Shown in pieces: positions 1 to 6,516 of a stretch of DNA of 17,611 nt. The position numbers were made by a program, and so were the translations under genes. The stretch's first letter is position 1. Each line of letters opens with the position of its first letter. The stretch comes from Ilumatobacteraceae bacterium (lineage in GTDB: Bacteria; Actinomycetota; Acidimicrobiia; Acidimicrobiales; Ilumatobacteraceae), in the NCBI GenBank assembly GCA_021741795.1, contig JAIOXC010000014.1, forward strand, positions 1-17,611, written 5' to 3'. The notes under the pieces are model-generated. The model saw nothing but the letters and a program-made list of their open reading frames with translations, was not told the origin of the DNA and did not search any database.

Positions 1-703
1 CGATGACCACCGAATCACCCTCACGAATAATGGTGTCTGTTGGTCGGTGATGGGGCTTGACAGAGTTCTCACCCGTTGCCACGATCGTTTCATAACTCGG
101 ACCATCGGCGCCGTAACGGCGCATTTTGTACTCCAACTCGTCTCGCACATCTCGCTCAGATGTTTGCGTCGACACTGCTGTTTCGAGCATCGATTGCACA
201 TCGGTCAAAGCCAGATCAGTTGCGTGCGCCGCCAACTGCATGCGCTCAATTTCAGCCTCTGTTTTGACTCGACGCAACTGTTGCACCACGCCGTTAGCAG
301 CAATAAACGAACCATTACTCTGCGCATCAATCATCTCGAAGTTGAGCATTGTGATTTCGCTCGAATCAAAGCCGCATGACTTGACATCTAAAAGTTCTCG
401 CGAAATTTGTCTAATTTGCAGGGACTGTGTCCGAGCTTCGACCACCCTCGCCGCAGCACCTGCCAAACGAAGCTGATCGATTGCTTGTTGCGCGTATCGC
501 CCATCAATAATCAACACCGCGTCATTATTTTTTACTACAAGCGTTGCTGTTGATCCGGTGAATCCTGTGAGCCAACGAATGTTGTCCATAGATACGACAA
601 CGAGCGCACTCACCCCAAATGCATCTTTGGCTACATCAAAAGCACGTTGCAAGCGATCGGTTACCAATAACGGCTGCAATTTGGAATGCCGTGTCGAGTT
701 CAA
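1..703 (-). CDS. Aminopeptidase P / Xaa-Pro dipeptidase family (M24), C-terminus cut by window edge
   Basis: This open frame runs off the left edge, leaving 234 residues. A creatinase-like N-terminal domain (about residues 9-130) contains NIRWLTGFTGS at 41-51. The pita-bread catalytic domain then begins with RVKTEAEIERMQ near residue 136. The run ATGENSVKPHHRP (about 209-221) matches the family's substrate-binding segment, whose conserved His here is H218. The following GDSVVI leads into the expected first metal-binding Asp, which lies past the edge. Family members are dimetal cytosolic enzymes that cleave X-Pro bonds. The start is inferred to be TTG at 701-703: an in-frame TGA lies 15 bases upstream of it, no ATG comes before the conserved domain, and a GAAGG sequence sits 9 bases upstream. 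The aroQ stop is 16 bp away. In Corynebacterium and relatives aroQ is followed by pepQ and efp, which fits. Family is confident; dipeptidase versus aminopeptidase is open. Confidence 0.9.
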   Translation of the reverse strand, partial: MNSTRHSKLQPLLVTDRLQRAFDVAKDAFGVSALVVVSMDNIRWLTGFTGSTATLVVKNNDAVLIIDGRYAQQAIDQLRLAGAAARVVEARTQSLQIRQISRELLDVKSCGFDSSEITMLNFEMIDAQSNGSFIAANGVVQQLRRVKTEAEIERMQLAAHATDLALTDVQSMLETAVSTQTSERDVRDELEYKMRRYGADGPSYETIVATGENSVKPHHRPTDTIIREGDSVVI

Positions 704-719
704 GGCCGCAAACCTTCAA

Positions 720-1169
720 CTAGTTATGTTCGAGGTAGTGCACAATTGCTTGCACACCGAGCACATAACTCTGCTGACCAAATCCAGCGATTGTTCCTAT
801 CGCGACAGGAGCGACAACGCTCGTGTGTCGCCACGATTCACGCGATTGGGGGTTCGAGATATGCACTTCAACAACTGGGCCATCAAAAGCGGTGAGTGCA
901 TCAGAGATGCTCCACGCATAGTGAGTGAACGCACCAGGGTTAATCATGATCGCCGAGTACTTGGAGCGAGCATCGTGGATCTTGTTCACCAACTCTGAAG
1001 CGCTGTTGCTCTGAAACGCATCTAACGTGAAACCTGCTGCAACTGCTGCTTGTGATGCAGCGGCAATGAGATCTTCGAGCGTCGCCGTGCCATAAATCTC
1101 TGGCTCACGGGATCCAAGCAGATTGAGATTTGGGCCGTTCACCAGCAAAATCTTGAGCTCACGAGCCAT
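720..1169 (-). CDS. aroQ: 3-dehydroquinate dehydratase, type II
   Basis: This cytosolic enzyme removes water from 3-dehydroquinate to give 3-dehydroshikimate, the third step of the shikimate pathway. At 149 residues it has the usual type II length. The diagnostic motifs are present in order: NGPNLNLLGSREPEIYG (11-27) with R21 and the catalytic Y26; INPGAFTHYAW (76-86) with N77 and H83; VEVHISNP (100-107) with the general acid H103; and WRHTSVVAP (113-121) with the substrate-contacting Arg. It starts at ATG 1167-1169, four bases after the aroB stop, so translational coupling is likely. The type I (aroD) fold is excluded by size and motifs. The aroB-aroQ-M24 order matches the Corynebacterium arrangement. 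Confidence 0.97.
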   Translation of the reverse strand: MARELKILLVNGPNLNLLGSREPEIYGTATLEDLIAAASQAAVAAGFTLDAFQSNSASELVNKIHDARSKYSAIMINPGAFTHYAWSISDALTAFDGPVVEVHISNPQSRESWRHTSVVAPVAIGTIAGFGQQSYVLGVQAIVHYLEHN

Positions 1170-1173
1170 GTTC

Positions 1174-2190
1174 TTATCGTACTTCCATACGGCTGAATGC
1201 CTGAGTCACTGCTTTTGTCGAAACATCCGCAACGAGTTCAACTCCGTTGGGACCGTCCAAGACAAAAGTCAGACCATGCAGAGCCTTTTTGTCGGCCATC
1301 ATCAACGCCATCAAGTCCTCTGCGCGACAATCTCGCGGCAGCGCAGTTGACAAACCGTAAGCACCCGTTACAACCTGCTGATGGTACGCAACTCTCTCAT
1401 CATCAATCCGCCCGAGAATATGCGCAAGATGCGCGGCAAAGATCATCCCAACGGCAACTGACTCTCCGTGCGCGATGTCAAATCCGGTCGCAATCTCGAG
1501 TGCATGCCCAAGTGTGTGCCCATAGTTGAGCACAGCCCGACGTCCACCTTCACGCTCGTCGCTCGCCACAATGTCGGCTTTAATCTGCACGCAACGTGCA
1601 ATACGCGAAGTGCGATCCATCGCCAGCAAGTCGTCGCCTGTTAAAAAATGATATTTCGCCATCTCTCCATAACCACACCGCAACTCTCGCTCTGGCAATG
1701 TTGCCAACGCATCGGTGTCGCACAACACGGCGTGCGGTTGCCAAAATGCACCAACTAAATTTTTTCCTTCTGGCAAATTGACACCGGTCTTACCGCCGAT
1801 CGCAGCATCAACCATTCCTACTAGTGATGTAGATACATGCACTACAGGAGTACCTCGATGCCACGATGCTGCAGCGAAGCCAGCAACATCCGTTACTAAA
1901 CCTCCACCGACTCCGATGACGACATCATTGCGATTGAGCCCAGCAGCAGCAAATTGCCGCACGAGATGCTCAATAGTGGCCATCGTCTTATGTTGTTCTC
2001 CGTCACCGATCACCACCGTGGTGCTTGGAATATCGGTCTCCACCTGGATGGGAATGGATTGCTGCGTCACGATCACCGCGCGGCGCGCGGTTACTGGCAA
2101 CACCGAATTGAGTTCGACTCGCACGCCAGCGCCGACAATTACTGGATACGAACGCTCACCCAATTGCACCGTTACTTGTTGGCGACTCAT
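1174..2190 (-). CDS. aroB: 3-dehydroquinate synthase
   Basis: This enzyme cyclises DAHP to 3-dehydroquinate, using NAD and a divalent metal, in the second shikimate-pathway step. The 338-residue product shows the NAD-binding GVGGGLVTDVAGF (93-105), the GGKTGVN substrate loop (132-138), the metal-ligand Glu in GYGEMAKY (E176), NYGHTLGHALE (222-232, with H225) and HGESVAVGM (H241). The H225-to-H241 spacing of 16 equals that of the two zinc-ligand histidines in characterised dehydroquinate synthases. It is slightly shorter than the usual 350-370 residues, mainly at the ends. The ATG overlaps the aroK stop in an ATGA junction, with GGTGG four bases upstream as a ribosome-binding site. Related sugar-phosphate cyclases of antibiotic pathways are unlikely given the aroK and aroQ neighbours. 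Confidence 0.97.
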   Translation of the reverse strand: MSRQQVTVQLGERSYPVIVGAGVRVELNSVLPVTARRAVIVTQQSIPIQVETDIPSTTVVIGDGEQHKTMATIEHLVRQFAAAGLNRNDVVIGVGGGLVTDVAGFAAASWHRGTPVVHVSTSLVGMVDAAIGGKTGVNLPEGKNLVGAFWQPHAVLCDTDALATLPERELRCGYGEMAKYHFLTGDDLLAMDRTSRIARCVQIKADIVASDEREGGRRAVLNYGHTLGHALEIATGFDIAHGESVAVGMIFAAHLAHILGRIDDERVAYHQQVVTGAYGLSTALPRDCRAEDLMALMMADKKALHGLTFVLDGPNGVELVADVSTKAVTQAFSRMEVR

Positions 2191-2789
2191 TTCGCCACCA
2201 TTGGAGAAACTATTTGTGCAACAGCATCAATCACTTGGTCAATTCGCAAGCCAGTGGTGTCGATCTTTGCGGTTGCGACCTGCTCATACAAGCCAGCCCG
2301 TTCGATGCTGAGAGTGCTCAAAGCTTGGTGTGGATTATTTGCAAGAAGCGGTCTTGTGGTTTTTGAAGACGAGATTCGCTTCACCAAATCATCTACTTGC
2401 GCATCCAACCAAATCACATGATCGGCGGCAGATGCAATTTTGTCTCTATTGATCTGCGAGATGATTGCACCACCACCAGTGGCTACCACAACAGAGCGTG
2501 CTGCCTGCTGAGCAATCTGCGCGCATGCGTCGTCCAGCACCGTCGCCAACACATCTGTTTCGATGGAGCGAAATTCGGACTCACCTCCGCGCGCAAAAAT
2601 CTCGCTGACGGTGCATTTTGCTGACTTTGCAATCTGAACATCGAGATCTACGAACGAACACTGCAAGACATGAGCAATACCTGCGCCAACAGTTGACTTA
2701 CCGCTCCCCATCACACCCACAAGCACAACCACACCAGATTTTGTCGTTGACGGTTGTGCGTTCATAGGAAGAACAGTCGACACACTCAC
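2187..2789 (-). CDS. aroK: Shikimate kinase
   Basis: This enzyme phosphorylates shikimate at the 3-OH with ATP, a late step towards chorismate. The P-loop is GVMGSGKST (25-33). Substrate contacts expected for the family are visible: VDLD (47-50, Asp 48 and 50), GESEFRSIE (R74), TGGGA (104-108) and the lid arginine in RPLL (R146), with the adenine-side IERAGLYE further on. At 200 residues it is a little longer than typical (170-180) because of an N-terminal stretch of about 18 residues before the domain. The frame opens with GTG in a GTGA overlap with the aroC stop. An internal ATG at 2763-2765 (residue 9) is an alternative start but has no clear Shine-Dalgarno sequence, so I kept the overlap start. 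Confidence 0.95.
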   Translation of the reverse strand: MSVSTVLPMNAQPSTTKSGVVVLVGVMGSGKSTVGAGIAHVLQCSFVDLDVQIAKSAKCTVSEIFARGGESEFRSIETDVLATVLDDACAQIAQQAARSVVVATGGGAIISQINRDKIASAADHVIWLDAQVDDLVKRISSSKTTRPLLANNPHQALSTLSIERAGLYEQVATAKIDTTGLRIDQVIDAVAQIVSPMVAK

Positions 2790-3949
2790 TTCAACGATGC
2801 GGCAGATGCCTGAGCATTGCGCACAAATTCGGCCACCGAGTCTCCACCAAATTTGCGTTGCGCCTCATTAGCGAGCACGAGAGCAACCATGGTTTCAGCA
2901 ACAACACCCATTGCAGGAACTGCAGTCACATCAGTTCGTTCTTTGAAGCTCACCACTTCTTGTTTGGTGACTGTGTCGACAGTCTTCATCGTTGGTCGAT
3001 TTAACGTTGCGAGAGGTTTCATTGCTGCACGAACAACCAACAGCTCGCCAGTTGTCATTCCACCCTCAGTACCGCCAGCCAAAGTGCTCTCTCGTCGATA
3101 CGACTGATTTAACTCATCCCAAATTATTGGGTCGTGTGCTTCGCTACCCCGTCGTCCGGCAACTTCAAAACCATCACCGATCTCTACACCCTTCACCGCT
3201 TGGATGCTCATCATTGCCTGCGCCAAAAGACCGTCTAGCTTGCGGTCCCAGTGCACGTAACTTCCCAAACCGACTGGCATGCCATAAGCAAGCACTTCAA
3301 CGATCCCACCCAGGCTGTCGCCATCCTTTGCCGCAGCCTCGATCTGAGTAATCATCTGCGCCTCGGATTCTTTGTTGAAGCACCTGACGGGAGATTCATC
3401 AACCAATGCCAAGTCGCTCATCAAGGGACGCACAGCCGTGGTGTTGCGCGCGGTTCCCATTTGCACTACGTGCGACAGAATTTCGACGCCAATGGTGCCG
3501 AGAAAAATTTTGGCGAGAGCGCCCGCGGCCACACGTGCTGCAGTCTCTCGCGCACTGGCTCGTTCCAACACATCGCGGGCATCATCAAATCCGTATTTCT
3601 GCATACCCGTTAGGTCGGCATGACCGGGTCGCGGCTGCGTGAGTGGTTTTTTAGTTTTGCCAGGGGCAGGCGACATTTCTTCGTGCCACACATCGCTCCT
3701 CGACCATTCACTATTTTTGATCTCAATTGCAACGGGTGATCCAAGAGTGCGACCGTGTCGAATTCCGCCCACCAATACGATCTCATCTTCTTCAAAACGC
3801 TGTCGTGGCCCACGCCCATAACCGAGTCGCCGACGCGCAAGCTCAGTTTGTATCTGTTCTGCAGTCACCTCAAGCCCTGCAGGCAATCCTTCAACTATGA
3901 CCACAAGGGCCTGGCCATGGCTTTCGCCTGCGGTCAAGTAACGCAACAT
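2786..3949 (-). CDS. aroC: Chorismate synthase
   Basis: This enzyme converts EPSP to chorismate with reduced FMN, the last common step to the aromatic amino acids, folates and quinones. The product has 387 residues, a normal length for actinobacteria. Signature segments are complete: TAGESHG (6-12), RRLGYGRGPRQRFEEDE (40-56), RPGHADLTGMQKYGFDD (107-123), the Arg/Ala-rich ERASARETAARVAAGA stretch, GDGFEVAGRRGSEAHD in the middle, TLAGGTEGGMTTGE, and ERTDVTAVPAMGVVAE near the C-terminus. The ATG is 88 bp after the aroE stop, the widest gap in the window, which holds a 16-bp tandem repeat. A new ribosome entry, and perhaps a new transcript end, is more likely here than at the other aro junctions. 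Only weak AGG-type ribosome-binding sites precede the ATG. Confidence 0.98.
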   Translation of the reverse strand: MLRYLTAGESHGQALVVIVEGLPAGLEVTAEQIQTELARRRLGYGRGPRQRFEEDEIVLVGGIRHGRTLGSPVAIEIKNSEWSRSDVWHEEMSPAPGKTKKPLTQPRPGHADLTGMQKYGFDDARDVLERASARETAARVAAGALAKIFLGTIGVEILSHVVQMGTARNTTAVRPLMSDLALVDESPVRCFNKESEAQMITQIEAAAKDGDSLGGIVEVLAYGMPVGLGSYVHWDRKLDGLLAQAMMSIQAVKGVEIGDGFEVAGRRGSEAHDPIIWDELNQSYRRESTLAGGTEGGMTTGELLVVRAAMKPLATLNRPTMKTVDTVTKQEVVSFKERTDVTAVPAMGVVAETMVALVLANEAQRKFGGDSVAEFVRNAQASAASLK

Positions 3950-3966
3950 ACCTACAGACTACCTGT

Positions 3967-3978
3967 GGCTTATCAGCC
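3967..3978 (-). other. Short inverted repeat in the aroC leader
   Basis: GGCT and AGCC flank a four-base loop 18 bases upstream of the aroC ATG. The AGCC arm has the same sequence as the end of each tandem-repeat unit (minus strand), so the GGCT arm could instead pair with the nearest repeat copy. The stem has only four base pairs and may be chance. Confidence 0.3.
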
Positions 3979-3984
3979 GACTAT

Positions 3985-4043
3985 GGCTATTAATGAGCGC
4001 GGCTATTAATGAGCGCGGCTATTAATGAGCGCGGCTATTAATG
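3985..4043 (-). repeat. 16-bp tandem repeat, three full copies plus an 11-bp partial copy, between aroE and aroC
   Basis: On the plus strand the unit GGCTATTAATGAGCGC occurs head to tail at 3985-4000, 4001-4016 and 4017-4032, followed by GGCTATTAATG at 4033-4043. All copies are identical. The partial copy contains the aroE stop codon (4038-4040), so the array starts inside the aroE 3' end and fills the first part of the spacer. Each junction can fold into an imperfect hairpin of a 9-bp stem (ATTAAT plus AGC against GCT plus ATTAAT) with one bulged base and a 3-base loop, at 3989-4010, 4005-4026 and 4021-4042. The period of 16 is not a multiple of three, so this is not coding expansion. Confidence 0.95.
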
Positions 4044-4883
4044 GTTGTGCAATGCGCGATTCGCCAATTCGTCGAGCGCAGCCTGACGCATCAATTGCAC
4101 ATCTCCAATCTCATCGAACCACGCAAGTTGCTGCAGTGCGCCTTGATGTACCAACATCCACAAACCATCCACTGTCACAGCGCCAGCGTTTTTGGCTATT
4201 CGCAGCAAGGTTGTCTCAAGCGGGTGATACACCGCATCAAGCACTACGAGGGACGAATGCAATCGAGCTGCATCAACAGGAGATTCTTGACTGCCCATGC
4301 CGACAGAAGTCGCATTGATCAAAATATTTGCAGTTGCAATGTCATCTACTGATCCAACGCGCGCGACATCAGCGCATGCAACGGCATCGCGTGCGTGCGA
4401 CTCCGTGCGATTGATGACCGCAATATCACTTGCGCCACGACGTGCAAGCGTTGCGACTATCGCACGGGCAGTGCCTCCGGCACCCACAACCACAACGCGC
4501 GAGCCAGCTATGCCAACACCAGCCTGCTCAATTGCATTGCAGCAGCCATCGCCATCGGTATTTGAGCCAAACATCCGACCCGATCTGATGGCAATGGTAT
4601 TGACAGACCGCGCTGCCTTTGCCGACTCGTCTACCTCTCCCAAATTGCTCGACACATGAGACAACATTTCAAACACTGCTTCTTTGTGTGGCATGGTCAC
4701 CGAGAATGCTTTGATACTCGTGCCGCCAAGTGTTTGCAAAACTCCATTGAGCGCGTCTTCGTGCACTTCCATTGCTACATATGTCCAGTCGAGTCTTCGT
4801 TGATGGAACACCGCATTATGCATTGCAGGCGACAAACTCTGTACAACGGGATCACCGATTATTGCTGCTACTTCAAGTGTCAT
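4038..4883 (-). CDS. aroE: Shikimate dehydrogenase (NADP)
   Basis: This enzyme reduces 3-dehydroshikimate to shikimate with NADPH. The 281-residue product has the substrate-binding SLSPAMHN (16-23), the catalytic lysine in MPHKEA (K67), SVNT (93-96) and the catalytic Asp in NTDG (108-111). The Rossmann domain carries GAGGTAR (134-140) and NRTE (158-161), whose basic residue suits NADP. INATSVGM and the C-terminal GLWMLVHQGA close the active site. K67 and D110 are both present, so it should be active. The ATG overlaps the mltG stop (ATGA). Its own stop lies inside the tandem-repeat array and is followed in frame by a second stop (TAA TAG). The quinate/shikimate-type YdiB paralogue is unlikely given the aro context. 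Confidence 0.96.
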   Translation of the reverse strand: MTLEVAAIIGDPVVQSLSPAMHNAVFHQRRLDWTYVAMEVHEDALNGVLQTLGGTSIKAFSVTMPHKEAVFEMLSHVSSNLGEVDESAKAARSVNTIAIRSGRMFGSNTDGDGCCNAIEQAGVGIAGSRVVVVGAGGTARAIVATLARRGASDIAVINRTESHARDAVACADVARVGSVDDIATANILINATSVGMGSQESPVDAARLHSSLVVLDAVYHPLETTLLRIAKNAGAVTVDGLWMLVHQGALQQLAWFDEIGDVQLMRQAALDELANRALHNH

Positions 4884-6091
4884 GGCAATAATCCTGCGGC
4901 ACGAGATGCTTCAACATTTGCTTCGTGCTGCGCAAGCGTCGCAGCAAATGCGTGATTGCCATCTTTGTCTGACAACACGTAGAACAAATAGCGACAAGGT
5001 TTTGCAACGCCCTTACAGATTGGGTCATTTTGCAACGGATTTTGTGCAGGGTGAAGCGCAGCCGCAATAGACGCGCGGCCAGGGTTGGCTATTGGTGTCG
5101 GAGTGAGGCCTTTGTACAAATATGTGTTGTACGGCGTGTCAAGTTCTTTTGCTTGAATAAATGTTGAACCCTCAGGGGCTGCGTAGTACAACGTTGCATC
5201 AATTTGTAGTTTCATGCCAAGTTCAAGTCTGTTGTAGATCACACGAGCAATCTTGGCGCGATCCCCTTCAGTCTTTGCTTCCCGTTCAATCATCGAAGCA
5301 ATGACCAGCGTTTTGTATGGCGAAAACCCAACGAGGTCCTGAGACTCATTGAGCCCCTCTTGTCGACCAACTCGCTCCATCAACTGCACCATGCGCGCAA
5401 CTACCTGACTCTCGGACTCATCACCAGAAATCTGATACGTATCGGGAAACAACAAACCCTCAAGCGAAGTCTGGCCTGCGGGGCGATATACAGATGAGAC
5501 CGCCGGGTCTTGTACTGCTTGATTAAACAAGTCGGCATTTAAACGCAGCGTTTTTTCGGCAAGACGTTTAGCCATTTGCGAAAGCGTGAACCCTTCAGGA
5601 AACGTCACCTTGACGAACGTTGCGGAAGGCGGTGTTGATAAGACCTTCATGATGTTGCCCATGTGGTCGCGCGGATTAATTGTGTAATAGCCAGGTGTCA
5701 GTTCGATCCCGCCTTTTCGACCGACGTACCAACGAAACACACCAGCACTTGTAATAAAACCCTCAGACTCGAGACGCGAACTGACACTCGAGACGCTGTC
5801 GCCATCATTGACTGTGAATGACACACCGACTCCCGAGCCACCAGATGGATTGACCTTGTGCAAATACCACAGTCCAATTGCGCCCAACAACAATGAGAAA
5901 CACACAACTGCGACCAATACGATTCGCACCATTGGGGCAATCTCTCGAAAGTCGCGTGGCTCGACACTGGATTCACTGTTATCCACAACAATGTCCCAGG
6001 GGTCGTCGTGCCAATCCTCGGCCAAACGATCATCGTTCTTTGCGGATTTGATCAGTTGATCAAACAGTGGATCAATCGGTGGTTTAGCCAT
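4880..6091 (-). CDS. mltG: Endolytic murein transglycosylase (YceG/MltG)
   Basis: MltG cleaves nascent glycan strands at the membrane during peptidoglycan synthesis and so sets chain length. The protein has about 403 residues: an acidic cytoplasmic N-terminus of some 55 residues, one membrane segment (about 56-77, MVRIVLVAVVCFSLLLGAIG), a LysM-like subdomain (about 90-115) and the YceG catalytic domain. IASMIEREA contains the predicted catalytic Glu (E269), by comparison with E218 of the E. coli protein, followed by IYNRLELGMKLQIDATLYY. I chose the ATG at 6089-6091, which overlaps the ruvX stop by 8 bp. An upstream in-frame ATG at 6113-6115 would add eight residues and is a real alternative. 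The ruvX-mltG-aroE order is typical of actinobacteria. Confidence 0.95.
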   Translation of the reverse strand: MAKPPIDPLFDQLIKSAKNDDRLAEDWHDDPWDIVVDNSESSVEPRDFREIAPMVRIVLVAVVCFSLLLGAIGLWYLHKVNPSGGSGVGVSFTVNDGDSVSSVSSRLESEGFITSAGVFRWYVGRKGGIELTPGYYTINPRDHMGNIMKVLSTPPSATFVKVTFPEGFTLSQMAKRLAEKTLRLNADLFNQAVQDPAVSSVYRPAGQTSLEGLLFPDTYQISGDESESQVVARMVQLMERVGRQEGLNESQDLVGFSPYKTLVIASMIEREAKTEGDRAKIARVIYNRLELGMKLQIDATLYYAAPEGSTFIQAKELDTPYNTYLYKGLTPTPIANPGRASIAAALHPAQNPLQNDPICKGVAKPCRYLFYVLSDKDGNHAFAATLAQHEANVEASRAAGLLP

Positions 6092-6515
6092 TGATCGAAT
6101 TCTGTTTCTGTGCATCCAACCACGACTGCAACATCACAGCAGCAGCAACTTTGTCGACTACAAGCTTTCTGTCTTTGGCATTCACATTGTTGCCTTGCAA
6201 AATCTGATGGGCACTCACCGTCGTTAATCGCTCGTCATAAGTGAGTACTGGCACTCCCACAACGCTAGCCATCTGCCCTACTTCGACAGTGGCAGATTGC
6301 GCTGCAGCACCAACATCGCCCGACATGTTCAGGGGCATCCCCACAACAACGCAATCTATTTCGTATTCCTGCACGATCGCAGCAATTGCTTGATGATCTT
6401 GCAACCGCGAACCACTGCGATTCAACACCTGCAGTGGCGTGGCAATAGTTGCACTTGCGTCACTTGTTGCAAGACCAATGCGCTTTGTCCCGAGATCTAC
6501 CCCGAGTGCGCGCAT
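6084..6515 (-). CDS. ruvX: Putative pre-16S rRNA nuclease / Holliday junction resolvase-like protein (YqgF)
   Basis: RuvX/YqgF has an RNase H-like fold. It is linked to 5' end maturation of 16S rRNA in E. coli, and a junction-resolving activity has been reported for the family. The 143-residue product shows GVDLGTKRIGLATSD (5-19) with D7, VVVGMPLNMSGDVG (56-69), TYDERLTT (92-99) with E95, and VDKVAAAVMLQSWL (120-133) with D121, so the three acidic active-site residues are in place. The frame extends 13 codons further upstream, but the ATG at 6513-6515 lies one base after the alaS stop and starts just before the conserved core, so I use it. Its end overlaps mltG by 8 bp. Confidence 0.93.
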   Translation of the reverse strand: MRALGVDLGTKRIGLATSDASATIATPLQVLNRSGSRLQDHQAIAAIVQEYEIDCVVVGMPLNMSGDVGAAAQSATVEVGQMASVVGVPVLTYDERLTTVSAHQILQGNNVNAKDRKLVVDKVAAAVMLQSWLDAQKQNSING

Positions 6516-6516
6516 G

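Noticed and set aside
1715..2311. Plus-strand open frame of 198 codons opposite aroB and the end of aroK
   Set aside because: The opposite strand encodes an unmistakable aroB with its metal ligands. The plus-strand translation is Thr/Pro/Ser-rich with no family pattern.
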